DNA of 64,000 nt from Rubellimicrobium sp. GTDB lineage: Bacteria; Pseudomonadota; Alphaproteobacteria; Rhodobacterales; Rhodobacteraceae. Positions 27,641 to 36,378 of this stretch are shown one piece after another (within the stretch, counting starts at the first letter, position 1; each line of letters opens with the position of its first letter). The stretch lies in contig JADYZU010000020.1 in the NCBI GenBank assembly GCA_020852925.1, positions 62,001-126,000 of the forward strand, written 5' to 3'. The notes beneath the pieces are model-generated. The model made no database searches and had not been told where the DNA came from. It saw nothing but the letters and a program-made list of their open reading frames with translations. The translations under genes and the position numbers were made by a program.

Positions 27641-28725
27641 GCCTTGGCCCCCTTCCTGCCTGCCCCGAGCATCGCCGGCGCCTGCGCATCGAGCGGCCAG
27701 CGCGGGCGGGCGGCAAAGCCGGTCCCGTCCGCCTCGCCGCGTTCGAGCCGCAAGAGCCCGGCATAGGCGATCATCGCCGCATTGTCGGTACAAAGCGAGA
27801 GCGGCGGCGCCGTGAAGGCAACGCCCATCCCCTCGGCCAGCAGGGACAGTCGCGCCCGGATCGCGCCATTGGCCGCCACGCCGCCGGCCACCGCGATCAC
27901 CGGCCGTCCGGGCGCAAGGGTCAGGTAGTCGAGCAGCGCGCGCCGGGTCTTTTCCGCCAGAACATCCACCACCGCCTGCTGGAACGAGGCGCACAGATCG
28001 GCCCGGTCCTGCCGGGTCAGCCCGCCCTTTTCCGCCACCAGCCCGTCGCGCGCGCGCAGCACCGCGGTCTTGAGGCCCGAAAACGACAGGTCGCACCCCT
28101 CGCGGTCAAGCAGCGGGCGCGGCAGGGCAAAGCGGCCGGCATCGCCCGCCGCCGCCACGCGTTCGACATGGGGGCCGCCGGGCTGCGGCAGGCCCAGAAG
28201 GCGCGCGATCTTGTCAAAGGCCTCGCCCGGGGCGTCGTCGATGGTTCCGCCGATGCGGCGGAAACGGTCCGGTCCCTCGACGATGAGGAACTGGCAATGC
28301 CCGCCGGACACCAGCAGCATGAGATAGGGAAAATCCGCCTCACCCGTCAGTCGCGGAGTCAGGGCGTGGCCCGCCAGGTGGTTCACGCCGACGATGGGCA
28401 GGCCGCGCGCCACGGCGATGCCCTTGGCGCACATCACACCGGCAAGGACGCCGCCGATCAGACCCGGGCCCGCCGTCACCGCCAGCCCGTCGATTTCGTC
28501 AAGCGTCACCCCCGCATCGGCCAGCGCACGCTCGACGCACAGATCGGCGCGTTCGGCATGGGCCCGCGCGGCAATCTCGGGGACGACACCGCCAAAGGCA
28601 TCGTGCAGGTCGGCCTGCCCCCAGACATGCGAGGACAGGATCCGTGCCGCATCCCCCGTACCCCGCAGCACGGCGGCGGCGGTATCGTCGCAGCTTGATT
28701 CGATGGCAAGGACGGTCAGGGTCAT
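27637..28725 (-). CDS. tsaD: tRNA threonylcarbamoyltransferase catalytic subunit TsaD
   Basis: A 362-residue ASKHA-fold protein that transfers the threonylcarbamoyl group to A37 of tRNA, with TsaB and TsaE. The N-terminus [12 protein letters not shown] and metal-binding His116/His120 in VNHLAGH identify it; GGHCQFL and [10 protein letters not shown] follow. First gene of the leftward tsaD-gpsA-yciI-eve run, divergent from hemD. Essential in most bacteria. Confidence 0.97.
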
Positions 28726-28782
28726 CGGCCGGGTTCCGGGGTCAGGTTGCGCTCCCCGGTCAGGCAGGTAACATCGGCCCCC

Positions 28783-29499
28783 GTGTCACACAATGCCGAC
28801 CCCGTCCTGATCCTGACCCGCCCCGCCGCCGCCGCGGCGCGCTTTGTCGCGGAAATGGGCGATGATGCCCGCGGGATCGAGGTGTTCACAAGCCCGGTGA
28901 TCGGGATCGAACCCCTTGCGCCCACGTTGCCGGATCTGCGGCCGCAGGCCCTGATCCTCACTTCGGAAAACGGGGCGATGGCGGCGGCGCGGATGGGCCT
29001 TGGGCCGATGGCGGCGCATGTCGTCGGTCCCCGGACCGAGGAAGTGGCGCGGTCGCTGGGGTTTCGCCCGCATCCGCCCGCCGCCGATGCCGAGGAACTG
29101 ATCGCCCGCCTTGTCGCGCTGCATCCGCCCGGGCCGCTGCTGCATGTGCGGGGCGAACATGCCAGCGGCGCAGTCGGCGCCCGCCTGACCGAGGCCGGGA
29201 TCCCCACGCTCGAGGTGATCGGCTACGCCCAGCGCGCGCTGCCGCCCGGCGCCGCGGCGCTTGCGGCGCTGTCGGGGCCGCGTCCGGTGGTGCTGCCGCT
29301 GTTCTCGCCCCGCAGCGCGGCGCTGGTGATCGGCTGGGGGCGGTTTTCCGCCGATCTCCACATCGCCGCGATCAGTCCGGCGGTGGCGGCGCGGGCGGTC
29401 GATCTGGCGCCGCGCTCGATGGTCATTGCCGAGACGCCGGACGGGCCCGGCATGATCGAGGCCACCGCCATCGCCATGGCGCGCGCCCGAACGGGTTGA
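28783..29499 (+). CDS. hemD: Uroporphyrinogen-III synthase
   Basis: A 238-residue protein with low-conservation HemD fold: PVLILTRP at the N-terminus, [20 protein letters not shown] and a C-terminal half ending near SPAVAARA. It cyclises hydroxymethylbilane with inversion of ring D on the way to heme and, in phototrophs, bacteriochlorophyll. GTG 28783 is chosen by comparison with the family start; a TTG at 28747 would add 12 residues. It overlaps the next open frame and is followed closely by the mitofilin-like and hemY-like genes, the usual alphaproteobacterial order. Confidence 0.85.
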   Translation: MSHNADPVLILTRPAAAAARFVAEMGDDARGIEVFTSPVIGIEPLAPTLPDLRPQALILTSENGAMAAARMGLGPMAAHVVGPRTEEVARSLGFRPHPPAADAEELIARLVALHPPGPLLHVRGEHASGAVGARLTEAGIPTLEVIGYAQRALPPGAAALAALSGPRPVVLPLFSPRSAALVIGWGRFSADLHIAAISPAVAARAVDLAPRSMVIAETPDGPGMIEATAIAMARARTG

Positions 29500-29561
29500 G
29501 GGCGCGGGGCGCCGCGATTAGCTATGCTGGGCCGAGGTCGAATCGGCACCGGGGGCAGGAC

Positions 29562-30785
29562 ATGGCCAGAACCGCCAAGGGCAAGACCACGACAGCCATC
29601 CCGTCGCCCTCCGAGGGGCCGGTGCCGCCCGCGGCCGATCCGCAGGAAGTGGCTGTGCCCGCCGTTCCGGACCCCCTGCCGCAGCCGGCGCCCGAGGCGC
29701 CGCAGCCCGCCCCAGAACCATCGGATGAGGCGCCGCCCGCCGAACCCGCCCCTGCGCCCCCACCCCTGCCCGAGGCACCTGCCACCCCGCCGCGCGCCCC
29801 GCACGGGCGGGGCATGGCCCTGCCGGTTCTGGGCGGGGCTGTTGCCGCGGTGATCGGGCTTGGGGCCGGCTGGATCCTGTGGGGCGGGGCGCAGGGCGAT
29901 GGCGCGGATCTGGCCCGGCGTCTGGGCGAACAGGAACTGGCCATCGCCGCCCTGTCGGAACGGGCCGCGGTTGCTGCTCCGCAGCCCGATCTCACGCCGC
30001 TTTTGGGTGACATCGCCGCGATCCGCGCCGATCTGGTGGCGCAGACCGGTGCGCTTGGCGCCGAAGTCGACGATCTGGCGCAGCGGGTCGGGACCATCGA
30101 ACGCGCGCCCCTGGGCGACGGCACCCTGTCCGAAACGGCCATCGCCTCGTGGACCGCCGATCTTGCCGCGCTCCGGGCCGACCTTGCGGCGCTTGCCGGG
30201 CGGATGGACGGGCTTGCCGGCGATCTGTCGCGGCAGGAGCAGGGGTTTCGCGCCGATCTTGACCGGATCGAATCCGGGGCGCAGGCCGCCACCGGCGACA
30301 TCCTGCGCCGCGCCGCCCTTGAGCGGGTGCTGGCCGCACTCGACGCCGGCACCCCCTTTGCCGAGGCGCTGGTCGCTGCCACACCGGGCGCGGTACCGCC
30401 GCCCACCCTGGGGGCGCTTGCCGAAACCGGGATTCCGACCGTCGCCCTGTTGCGCGACACCTTCCCCGCCGCCGCGCGCGCCGCGCTTGCCGTTGCCCGT
30501 GACGAGGGCCTTGTGCCCGCAGGCGATGGCGTCATGGGATTCCTGCGCGGCACGATTGCCCTGCGCTCGACCGAACCGCGCGAGGGCGACGATCCCGATG
30601 CGGTCCTGTCGCGCGCCGAAGCCGCGCTGCGTGACAATCGCCCCGATGACGCGCTGGCCGAGCTTGCCCTGCTGCCCGAGGTGGTGCGCGCCGCGATGGG
30701 CGACTGGCTGACCCGCGCCGAAACCCGCCATGCCGCATTTGCCGAGGCGGCCATCCTGGCCGGCGGCACAACCGATCCCAACTGA
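29562..30785 (+). CDS. Mitofilin (Mic60)-domain membrane protein
   Basis: A 407-residue protein: Pro/Ala-rich cytoplasmic N-terminus (to about residue 85), one transmembrane helix (MALPVLGGAVAAVIGLGAGW), a coiled-coil-like region of heptad Ala/Leu/Asp (about 120-250), and a C-terminal mitofilin-like helical domain. Alphaproteobacterial Mic60 relatives sit next to heme genes and shape intracytoplasmic membranes. ATG 29562 is preceded by GGGGGCAGGA. It lies between hemD and hemY as in other Rhodobacterales. Confidence 0.85.
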   Translation: MARTAKGKTTTAIPSPSEGPVPPAADPQEVAVPAVPDPLPQPAPEAPQPAPEPSDEAPPAEPAPAPPPLPEAPATPPRAPHGRGMALPVLGGAVAAVIGLGAGWILWGGAQGDGADLARRLGEQELAIAALSERAAVAAPQPDLTPLLGDIAAIRADLVAQTGALGAEVDDLAQRVGTIERAPLGDGTLSETAIASWTADLAALRADLAALAGRMDGLAGDLSRQEQGFRADLDRIESGAQAATGDILRRAALERVLAALDAGTPFAEALVAATPGAVPPPTLGALAETGIPTVALLRDTFPAAARAALAVARDEGLVPAGDGVMGFLRGTIALRSTEPREGDDPDAVLSRAEAALRDNRPDDALAELALLPEVVRAAMGDWLTRAETRHAAFAEAAILAGGTTDPN

Positions 30786-30795
30786 GGGCAGGCCG

Positions 30796-32259
30796 ATGCT
30801 CTGGTCCTTCGTCTATATCCTGGCCCTGATCCTGGGCGTGACCGCCCTGACCTTCGGGGCAATCATGCTGTCGGACCTGTCGGGCGGGGCGGTGATCTCG
30901 GCCGGGGGGATCGAGGTCAGCCTGACCCCGCTCGAACTGGTGGTCGGCCTTGCCGCGCTGGTCCTGGCCGCGATCATCGCCATCCGCGTCCTTGGCCTGC
31001 TGGGGGCGGTGCTGCGGTTCCTGCTGGGGGACGAAACCGCCCTGTCGCGCCGCTTTATCCGCAACCGGCAGCGCAAGGGACTCGAGGCGCTGACCGATGC
31101 GACGCTTGCCCTTGCCGCGGGCGAGGGCAAGATCGCCCTGGCGCGGGCCGAACGGGCGAACCGCCTGCTCGACCGGCCTGACCTGACCCGGGTCGTGCTG
31201 GCGCAGGCGGCCGAGATGGCCGGCGACGACGCGCGTGCCGAGAGCATGTATCGCCGCATGGCCGACGACGGGCGCACCCGGTTCGCGGCGCTGCACGGCC
31301 TCATGCGGCGCCGGCTGGCCGCGGGGGACAGCGCGGTGGCGCTTGCCCTGGCGCGCAAGGCGCACGAGGCGCGGCCCGCCAACGCCGAGGTGCAGGATAC
31401 GCTCTTGCGCCTTCAGGCCGAAAGCGCGGATTGGGCCGGGGCGCGCGCCACCCTTGCCGCCAAGCTGCGCACCGGCACCTTGCCGCGCGATGTCTGGCGC
31501 CGTCGCGAGGCGGTGCTGGCCCTGTCGCAGGCCGCCGCTTCGGCCGGCACGGATGGCCCCGGGACCGGCACGGGCGCGGCGGCGATCGCGGCCAATCGCC
31601 TGTCTCCGGGTCTGGTTCCAGCCGCCGTCCTGGCATCGGTGGAACTGGTGCGCGCCGGCAATGCCAGACAGGCCGCGCGGATCCTGCGCAAGGCCTGGGA
31701 GGCCGGGCCGCATCCCGATCTGGCCGCCGCCTATGCCGCCATTGCCCCGCACGAAGGCCCGGCCGAGCGTCTGCGGCGGTTCGATCCGCTGCTGCGGACC
31801 CGCCCCGACCATCCCGAGACCCGGATGCTGCTGGCGGAACTCCAGATCGCGGCCGAGGATTTTCCCGCCGCCCGCCGCGCGCTGGGCACCCTGCCGCAGG
31901 ACGATCCGACGGTGCGCGCGCTCACGCTCATGGCGGCGATCGACCGCGGTTCGGGGGCCGACGAGAATGCGGTGCGCGGCTGGCTGACCCGGGCGCTGAC
32001 GGCGCCGCGCGGGCCGCAATGGCTTTGTGACGATTGCGGGCAGGTCCACGCCCATTGGCAACCGCTGTGCAGCCAGTGTCACCGCCTTGATACGATGTCC
32101 TGGCGTGTGCCGCCCGTATCGGGCGCGGCGATGCCGGCGGGCACCGAACTTCTGCCGCTGGTGGTTTCGTCGCCGCGTGAACGGGCCGGGACGGCCACGG
32201 GGCCGGTTGCGCCGGACTTGCCGCCCGATGTGCCGCCGCTCAACGGTGCGGACACCTGA
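30796..32259 (+). CDS. hemY: HemY-type TPR membrane protein with C-terminal tetracysteine motif
   Basis: A 487-residue protein with two N-terminal transmembrane helices (MLWSFVYILALILGV and VVGLAALVLAAIIAIRV), HemY N-domain, and TPR-like helical repeats. Near the end four cysteines form CDDC (411, 414) and CSQC (425, 428), a rubredoxin/zinc-ribbon pattern like that of LapB. HemY is an inner-membrane protein tied to protoheme supply. Start follows GAGGGCAGG, ten bases after the mitofilin-like stop. It should not be confused with the oxidase also called HemY in Gram-positives. Confidence 0.88.
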   Translation: MLWSFVYILALILGVTALTFGAIMLSDLSGGAVISAGGIEVSLTPLELVVGLAALVLAAIIAIRVLGLLGAVLRFLLGDETALSRRFIRNRQRKGLEALTDATLALAAGEGKIALARAERANRLLDRPDLTRVVLAQAAEMAGDDARAESMYRRMADDGRTRFAALHGLMRRRLAAGDSAVALALARKAHEARPANAEVQDTLLRLQAESADWAGARATLAAKLRTGTLPRDVWRRREAVLALSQAAASAGTDGPGTGTGAAAIAANRLSPGLVPAAVLASVELVRAGNARQAARILRKAWEAGPHPDLAAAYAAIAPHEGPAERLRRFDPLLRTRPDHPETRMLLAELQIAAEDFPAARRALGTLPQDDPTVRALTLMAAIDRGSGADENAVRGWLTRALTAPRGPQWLCDDCGQVHAHWQPLCSQCHRLDTMSWRVPPVSGAAMPAGTELLPLVVSSPRERAGTATGPVAPDLPPDVPPLNGADT

Positions 32260-32268
32260 CCCCGGCGC

Positions 32269-33120
32269 TCAGCCCGCGATCCGAAGGCGCATAACCGCCT
32301 CGAGCCGTCCGCCGGGGTCAAGCGTGGCCAACCCGCCCTCGCCCACTTCGGTACGGCCTGAAAGGTGGCTTTGCGGTTCGAGGGCGAAAGGCCCGGACGG
32401 CGGCACATGCAGCATGAGAAACGGCAGCGCCGCGGTCATGGTCAGGCTGTAGCCCAGATCGGGCTGGTCGATCCGGGCGCTGCCGTCCCAACCCGACAGG
32501 CAATTGTCCCGCCAGGTGCCGGGCACCGGGCGCATGGTGGTATGATCGAGTTCGGGGGGCATCCGCAGCGCCTCGGTCGGGAGGGTGCCCGGCCCCTCGA
32601 GCCAGAAATGCGTGGCCGAATAGCAGAGTCCCGTCCCCGGAAGATGCGGAAACCACGGGTGAAATCCCAGACCCGCCGGAATCGGCCCATGGCCCGGATT
32701 GGTGACGGCCAGGCCGAAATCGGCGGTCTCCCCAGCAAGGGCCACCGTCAGTTCGGCCGCGAACCGGACCGGCAGCGCGGGATCCGGGTCAAGCGCGAGC
32801 GTGCAGTGATCCACGCCTTGCGTGACGACCCGCCAGCCGCGCTGCCAGCCCCAGCCGTGGATCGCCAGCGGATCGCGCCAGTTCGGTGCCAGGTCGATCC
32901 GCCGGTCGCCAATGATCAGGGCATTGCCGCGCGCGCGGTTGGCAAAGGGAACCATCGGGAACATCGCCGAGCCGGCCGCCTCGGGATTGTCGGGGGCGGG
33001 GGCCTGAAGCACGGGCACCCACGACCCCGCCTCGCCCCGCCACTCAAGCGATCTGACCCCCGCGCCCCGCGCCGGGTCGATCGTCAGGCGAAGCCTGTCG
33101 CCATGGTGCAGCCCGATCAT
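32269..33120 (-). CDS. Aldose 1-epimerase family protein
   Basis: A 283-residue galactose-mutarotase-like beta-sandwich: NRARGNAL (N and R of the sugar pocket), IHGWGWQRGW (catalytic-type His) and GFHPWF are landmarks. Enzymes of this fold interconvert alpha and beta anomers of aldoses. ATG 33120 has a GGGGGACGGG stretch upstream; an ATG 24 bases earlier is possible. Last gene of the leftward sugar operon, 77 bases after the dehydratase gene. Exact sugar unknown. Confidence 0.85.
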   Translation of the reverse strand: MIGLHHGDRLRLTIDPARGAGVRSLEWRGEAGSWVPVLQAPAPDNPEAAGSAMFPMVPFANRARGNALIIGDRRIDLAPNWRDPLAIHGWGWQRGWRVVTQGVDHCTLALDPDPALPVRFAAELTVALAGETADFGLAVTNPGHGPIPAGLGFHPWFPHLPGTGLCYSATHFWLEGPGTLPTEALRMPPELDHTTMRPVPGTWRDNCLSGWDGSARIDQPDLGYSLTMTAALPFLMLHVPPSGPFALEPQSHLSGRTEVGEGGLATLDPGGRLEAVMRLRIAG

Positions 33121-33197
33121 CGCCCGTCCCCCGTCTGCGGCCATGCTGGCGCATTTCCCCGCGCTGTGCCAGAGCGCGGGGCCGGGTGGGCCGCGCC

Positions 33198-34913
33198 TCA
33201 GCCCCGAGGCGGGGTCACGGCGGTCAGGAAGTCGAAATCGCAGCCAAGCGGCGCTGGCAGGACGTGATCGTTGTAGAGCCGCGCATAGCCGCGTTCGGCC
33301 GTGGCGGGCGGGGCGGGGGCCTTGGCCCGGCGCGCGGCCAGGGTGGCGTCGTCCACCAGCAGGTCGATCCGCTTGTTCCGCGCCGACAGACGGATGCGGT
33401 CGCCGTTTCGCACCAGGGCCAGCGGCCCGCCGGCCGCCGCCTCGGGGGCGACATGCAGCACGATGGTGCCAAAGGCCGTCCCCGACATGCGCGCGTCCGA
33501 AATGCGCACCATGTCCTTGACACCTTGCTGCGCCAGTTTGCGCGGGATCGGCAGATAGCCCGCCTCGGGCATTCCGGACGGGCTTTTCGGTCCGGCGTTC
33601 TGAAGGACAAGGACATCGTCCGCCGTCACCTCGAGGTCGGGATCGTCGATCCGCGCCGCCAGATCCTCGAGCGAGGCGAACACCACCGCCCGCCCCTCGT
33701 GTTCGAGAAGGGATTGCGTCGCCGCCGCGCGTTTCAGGATCGCCCCCTCGGGCGCGAGGCTGCCACCGAGCGCGATGAGCCCGCCCAGCGACGACACCGG
33801 ATCCCCGGCTGCGCGGATCACCCGCCGGTCAACCGGATCCGCCAATGGCCGCGCAAGGCGTTCGGCCAGTGTCTCGCCGGTGATGGCGCGGGTCGAGGGG
33901 TCGAGAAGCGGGGCGATCTCGCGCAGCACGCCCTCAAGGCCCCCGGCGGCGTGGAAATCCTCCATGTAGCCCTGACCCACGGGCTTCAGGTCCACAAGGA
34001 CCGGGGTTTCGTCCGACATGCGGTTGAACTCGTCGAGGTCGATCTGCATCCCGATCCGCCCGGCAATGGCAGCCAGATGGATCACCGCGTTGGTCGATCC
34101 CGAAACGGCCAGAAGCACCCGCAGCGCGTTGCGGATCGCGGCGGGCGTGATCACATCGGCGGGCAGCGGCGCCCCCGTGAACGCCATCTGCGCGGCCAGG
34201 GTGCCGGTCTCCTCGGCGTTGCGCAGGCGGTCGGCGTGGACGGCGGGGATCGTGGCCGAACCGGGCAGGATCATGCCCATCGTTTCGGCCATCAGCGCCA
34301 TGGTGCTGGCCGTGCCCATGACCGCGCAGGTGCCCGACGTGGTGGCAAGGCGCCCCTCGATCTGCTCGATCTCGTCCGAAGGCACCGATCCGGCACGATA
34401 GCCCCCCCAGAAGCGCCGGCAATCGGTGCAGGCGCCCAGGCGTTCGCCCCGGTGGCGCCCGGTCATCATCGGCCCCGCCACCACCATCGCCGCCGGTCGG
34501 CCGGCCGAAATCGCCCCCATGAGCATGGCCGGCACCGTCTTGTCGCAGCCGCCAAGGACCACGACCGCATCCATGGGCTGGGCGCGGATCATCTCTTCGA
34601 CCGCCATCGCCATCAGGTTGCGATAGACCATCGAGGTGGGCGACAGGAACACCTCTCCCAGCGAGATCACCGGAAACACCACCGGCAGCGCCCCGGCGGC
34701 CAGCACCCCGCGCTTCACCGCCTCGACCAGTTCGGGGAAATGGCGGTGGCAGTTGTTGAAACCCGATTCAGACGTGCAGATGCCGACGATGGGCTTGTCG
34801 AGCGAGGCGCCGGTATAACCCATCGACTTGGCAAAGCTGCGCCGCAGGTAGCGCGCGAAATCGCGGTCGCCGTAATTGGTGAGGCCGTTGTCGAGGCCCT
34901 TCGCTGTGGTCAT
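33198..34913 (-). CDS. IlvD/Edd family dehydratase, probably sugar-acid type
   Basis: A 571-residue iron-sulphur dehydratase. Cys55 (GFNNCHRH), Cys123 (VLGGCDKTVPA) and Cys196 (TTSGTCAVMGTAST) have the spacing of the [2Fe-2S] ligands of L-arabinonate and D-xylonate dehydratases as I recall them. It would convert an aldonate to a 2-keto-3-deoxy acid. The short N-terminus and neighbouring aldehyde and Gfo/Idh dehydrogenases favour this over branched-chain amino-acid IlvD. Sugar not assigned. Confidence 0.88.
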   Translation of the reverse strand: MTTAKGLDNGLTNYGDRDFARYLRRSFAKSMGYTGASLDKPIVGICTSESGFNNCHRHFPELVEAVKRGVLAAGALPVVFPVISLGEVFLSPTSMVYRNLMAMAVEEMIRAQPMDAVVVLGGCDKTVPAMLMGAISAGRPAAMVVAGPMMTGRHRGERLGACTDCRRFWGGYRAGSVPSDEIEQIEGRLATTSGTCAVMGTASTMALMAETMGMILPGSATIPAVHADRLRNAEETGTLAAQMAFTGAPLPADVITPAAIRNALRVLLAVSGSTNAVIHLAAIAGRIGMQIDLDEFNRMSDETPVLVDLKPVGQGYMEDFHAAGGLEGVLREIAPLLDPSTRAITGETLAERLARPLADPVDRRVIRAAGDPVSSLGGLIALGGSLAPEGAILKRAAATQSLLEHEGRAVVFASLEDLAARIDDPDLEVTADDVLVLQNAGPKSPSGMPEAGYLPIPRKLAQQGVKDMVRISDARMSGTAFGTIVLHVAPEAAAGGPLALVRNGDRIRLSARNKRIDLLVDDATLAARRAKAPAPPATAERGYARLYNDHVLPAPLGCDFDFLTAVTPPRG

Positions 34914-34923
34914 CTTCGGCCCC

Positions 34924-36369
34924 TCAGGCGGCGTTCAGGCGGTGGCGGATGTATTTCGGCACGAGGTAGTCGAGAATCCCCAGCGCCCCCCCCTCGCGGC
35001 CGAAACCGGACTGGCGGTTGCCGCCGAAGGGTGCCTCGGCCGTGGCCAGCAGCGTTTCGTTGATGCCGACCATTCCCGCCTCGAGCGCCTCGGCCGTCCG
35101 GGCCGCCATTCCGGCGTTTTCGGTGAACACATAGGCCGCCAGCGCGAATTCCGTGGAATTGGCGCGGGCGATCACATCCTCGAAATCGCTCCAGCCGGCG
35201 ATAGGGGCCACGGGGGCGAAGGGTTCGTCGCGCATGATGCGGGCGCTGTCGGGAACATCGGTCAGCACCGTGGGCTCAAGGAAATGGCCGTGGTTCAGAT
35301 GCGCGGGCCGTCCGCCCCCGGCCAGCAGCCGCGCGCCCTGCGCCCTCGCATCCTCGATCAGCGCCAGCGCGGAATCGACCGCGCGGGCGCGGATCATCGG
35401 TCCGGTAGTGACCCCCGGAGAAAGCCCGTCACCCAGGGTCAGGCCCTTTGCCACCTCGGCAAAGGCGGCCTCGAACGGGGCGCGGATGCTCTCGTGGACG
35501 TAAAAGCGCGAGGGCGAGATGCAGACCTGCCCGCAATTGCGATACTTGGTGGTGGCGAGCTTGCGCGCGGCCCGGACCGGGTCGGCATCGGCATGGACGA
35601 TGACGGGGGCATGGCCGCCCAGTTCCATCGTCACCTTCTTGATGTCGTCGGCGGCGATGCGCAGCACCTGCCGTCCCACCCCCACCGATCCGGTGAGCGA
35701 GACCTTGCGGATCACCGGCGAACGGATGAGCCGTTCCGCCATCGGCACCGAAGGCCCGGTCAGGATCGAGACCACGCCCCCGGGCACGCCCGCGTCGATC
35801 ACCGCCTGTCCGATCGCCATGCAGGATCCCGGTGCCTCGCTGGCCGGGCGGGCGACGACGCTGCAGCCGGCCGCCAGCGCCGCCGCGATCTTGCGCGCCG
35901 GCAGCAGCATGGGAAAGTTCCAGGCCGAAAGCGCAAGGCACGGCCCGACCGGCTGATAGATGACACTCAGCCGTTCGTCGGCATTCCTGCCCGGGATGGT
36001 CTGGCCGTAGATGCGCTTGGCCTCTTCACCCAGCCATTCGAACTGATCCGCCGAAGCCATGACCTCGGCGCGGGCCTCGGCCAGGGGTTTGCCCGTCTCG
36101 GTCGCCATGAGGCGGGCGTGATCATCGGCGCGGGCCCGCAGAAGATCGGCCACGCCGCGCAACAGGCGCGCGCGCTCCCAGGCCGGGGTCGCTGCCCAGC
36201 CGGCAAAGGCCCGGTCGGCCGCGGCAAGGGCGGCGTCCTGATCGGCCTCGGTCGCCGCCGGGATATGGCCGATCACGGCCTCGGTCACCGGGCTGTACAC
36301 CGGAATCGTCGCCCGGTCGGCGGCCTTGCGCCATTCTCCGTCGATCAGCAGCCCAAAAGCGGAATACAT
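34924..36369 (-). CDS. NAD(P)-dependent aldehyde dehydrogenase
   Basis: A 481-residue ALDH superfamily enzyme: oxyanion-hole Asn in SAWNFP (148-153), general-base Glu249 in MELGGHAP and catalytic Cys283 in NCGQVCISP. Resemblance is to succinate-semialdehyde and 2-ketoglutarate-semialdehyde dehydrogenases (GSVGVGRQ, WLGEEAKRIYGQ). In the Weimberg pathway the latter follows two dehydratase steps. It lies ten bases after the dehydratase start and nine before the IolD-like gene, in one operon. Confidence 0.9.
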   Translation of the reverse strand: MYSAFGLLIDGEWRKAADRATIPVYSPVTEAVIGHIPAATEADQDAALAAADRAFAGWAATPAWERARLLRGVADLLRARADDHARLMATETGKPLAEARAEVMASADQFEWLGEEAKRIYGQTIPGRNADERLSVIYQPVGPCLALSAWNFPMLLPARKIAAALAAGCSVVARPASEAPGSCMAIGQAVIDAGVPGGVVSILTGPSVPMAERLIRSPVIRKVSLTGSVGVGRQVLRIAADDIKKVTMELGGHAPVIVHADADPVRAARKLATTKYRNCGQVCISPSRFYVHESIRAPFEAAFAEVAKGLTLGDGLSPGVTTGPMIRARAVDSALALIEDARAQGARLLAGGGRPAHLNHGHFLEPTVLTDVPDSARIMRDEPFAPVAPIAGWSDFEDVIARANSTEFALAAYVFTENAGMAARTAEALEAGMVGINETLLATAEAPFGGNRQSGFGREGGALGILDYLVPKYIRHRLNAA

Positions 36370-36378
36370 CGCATCCCC

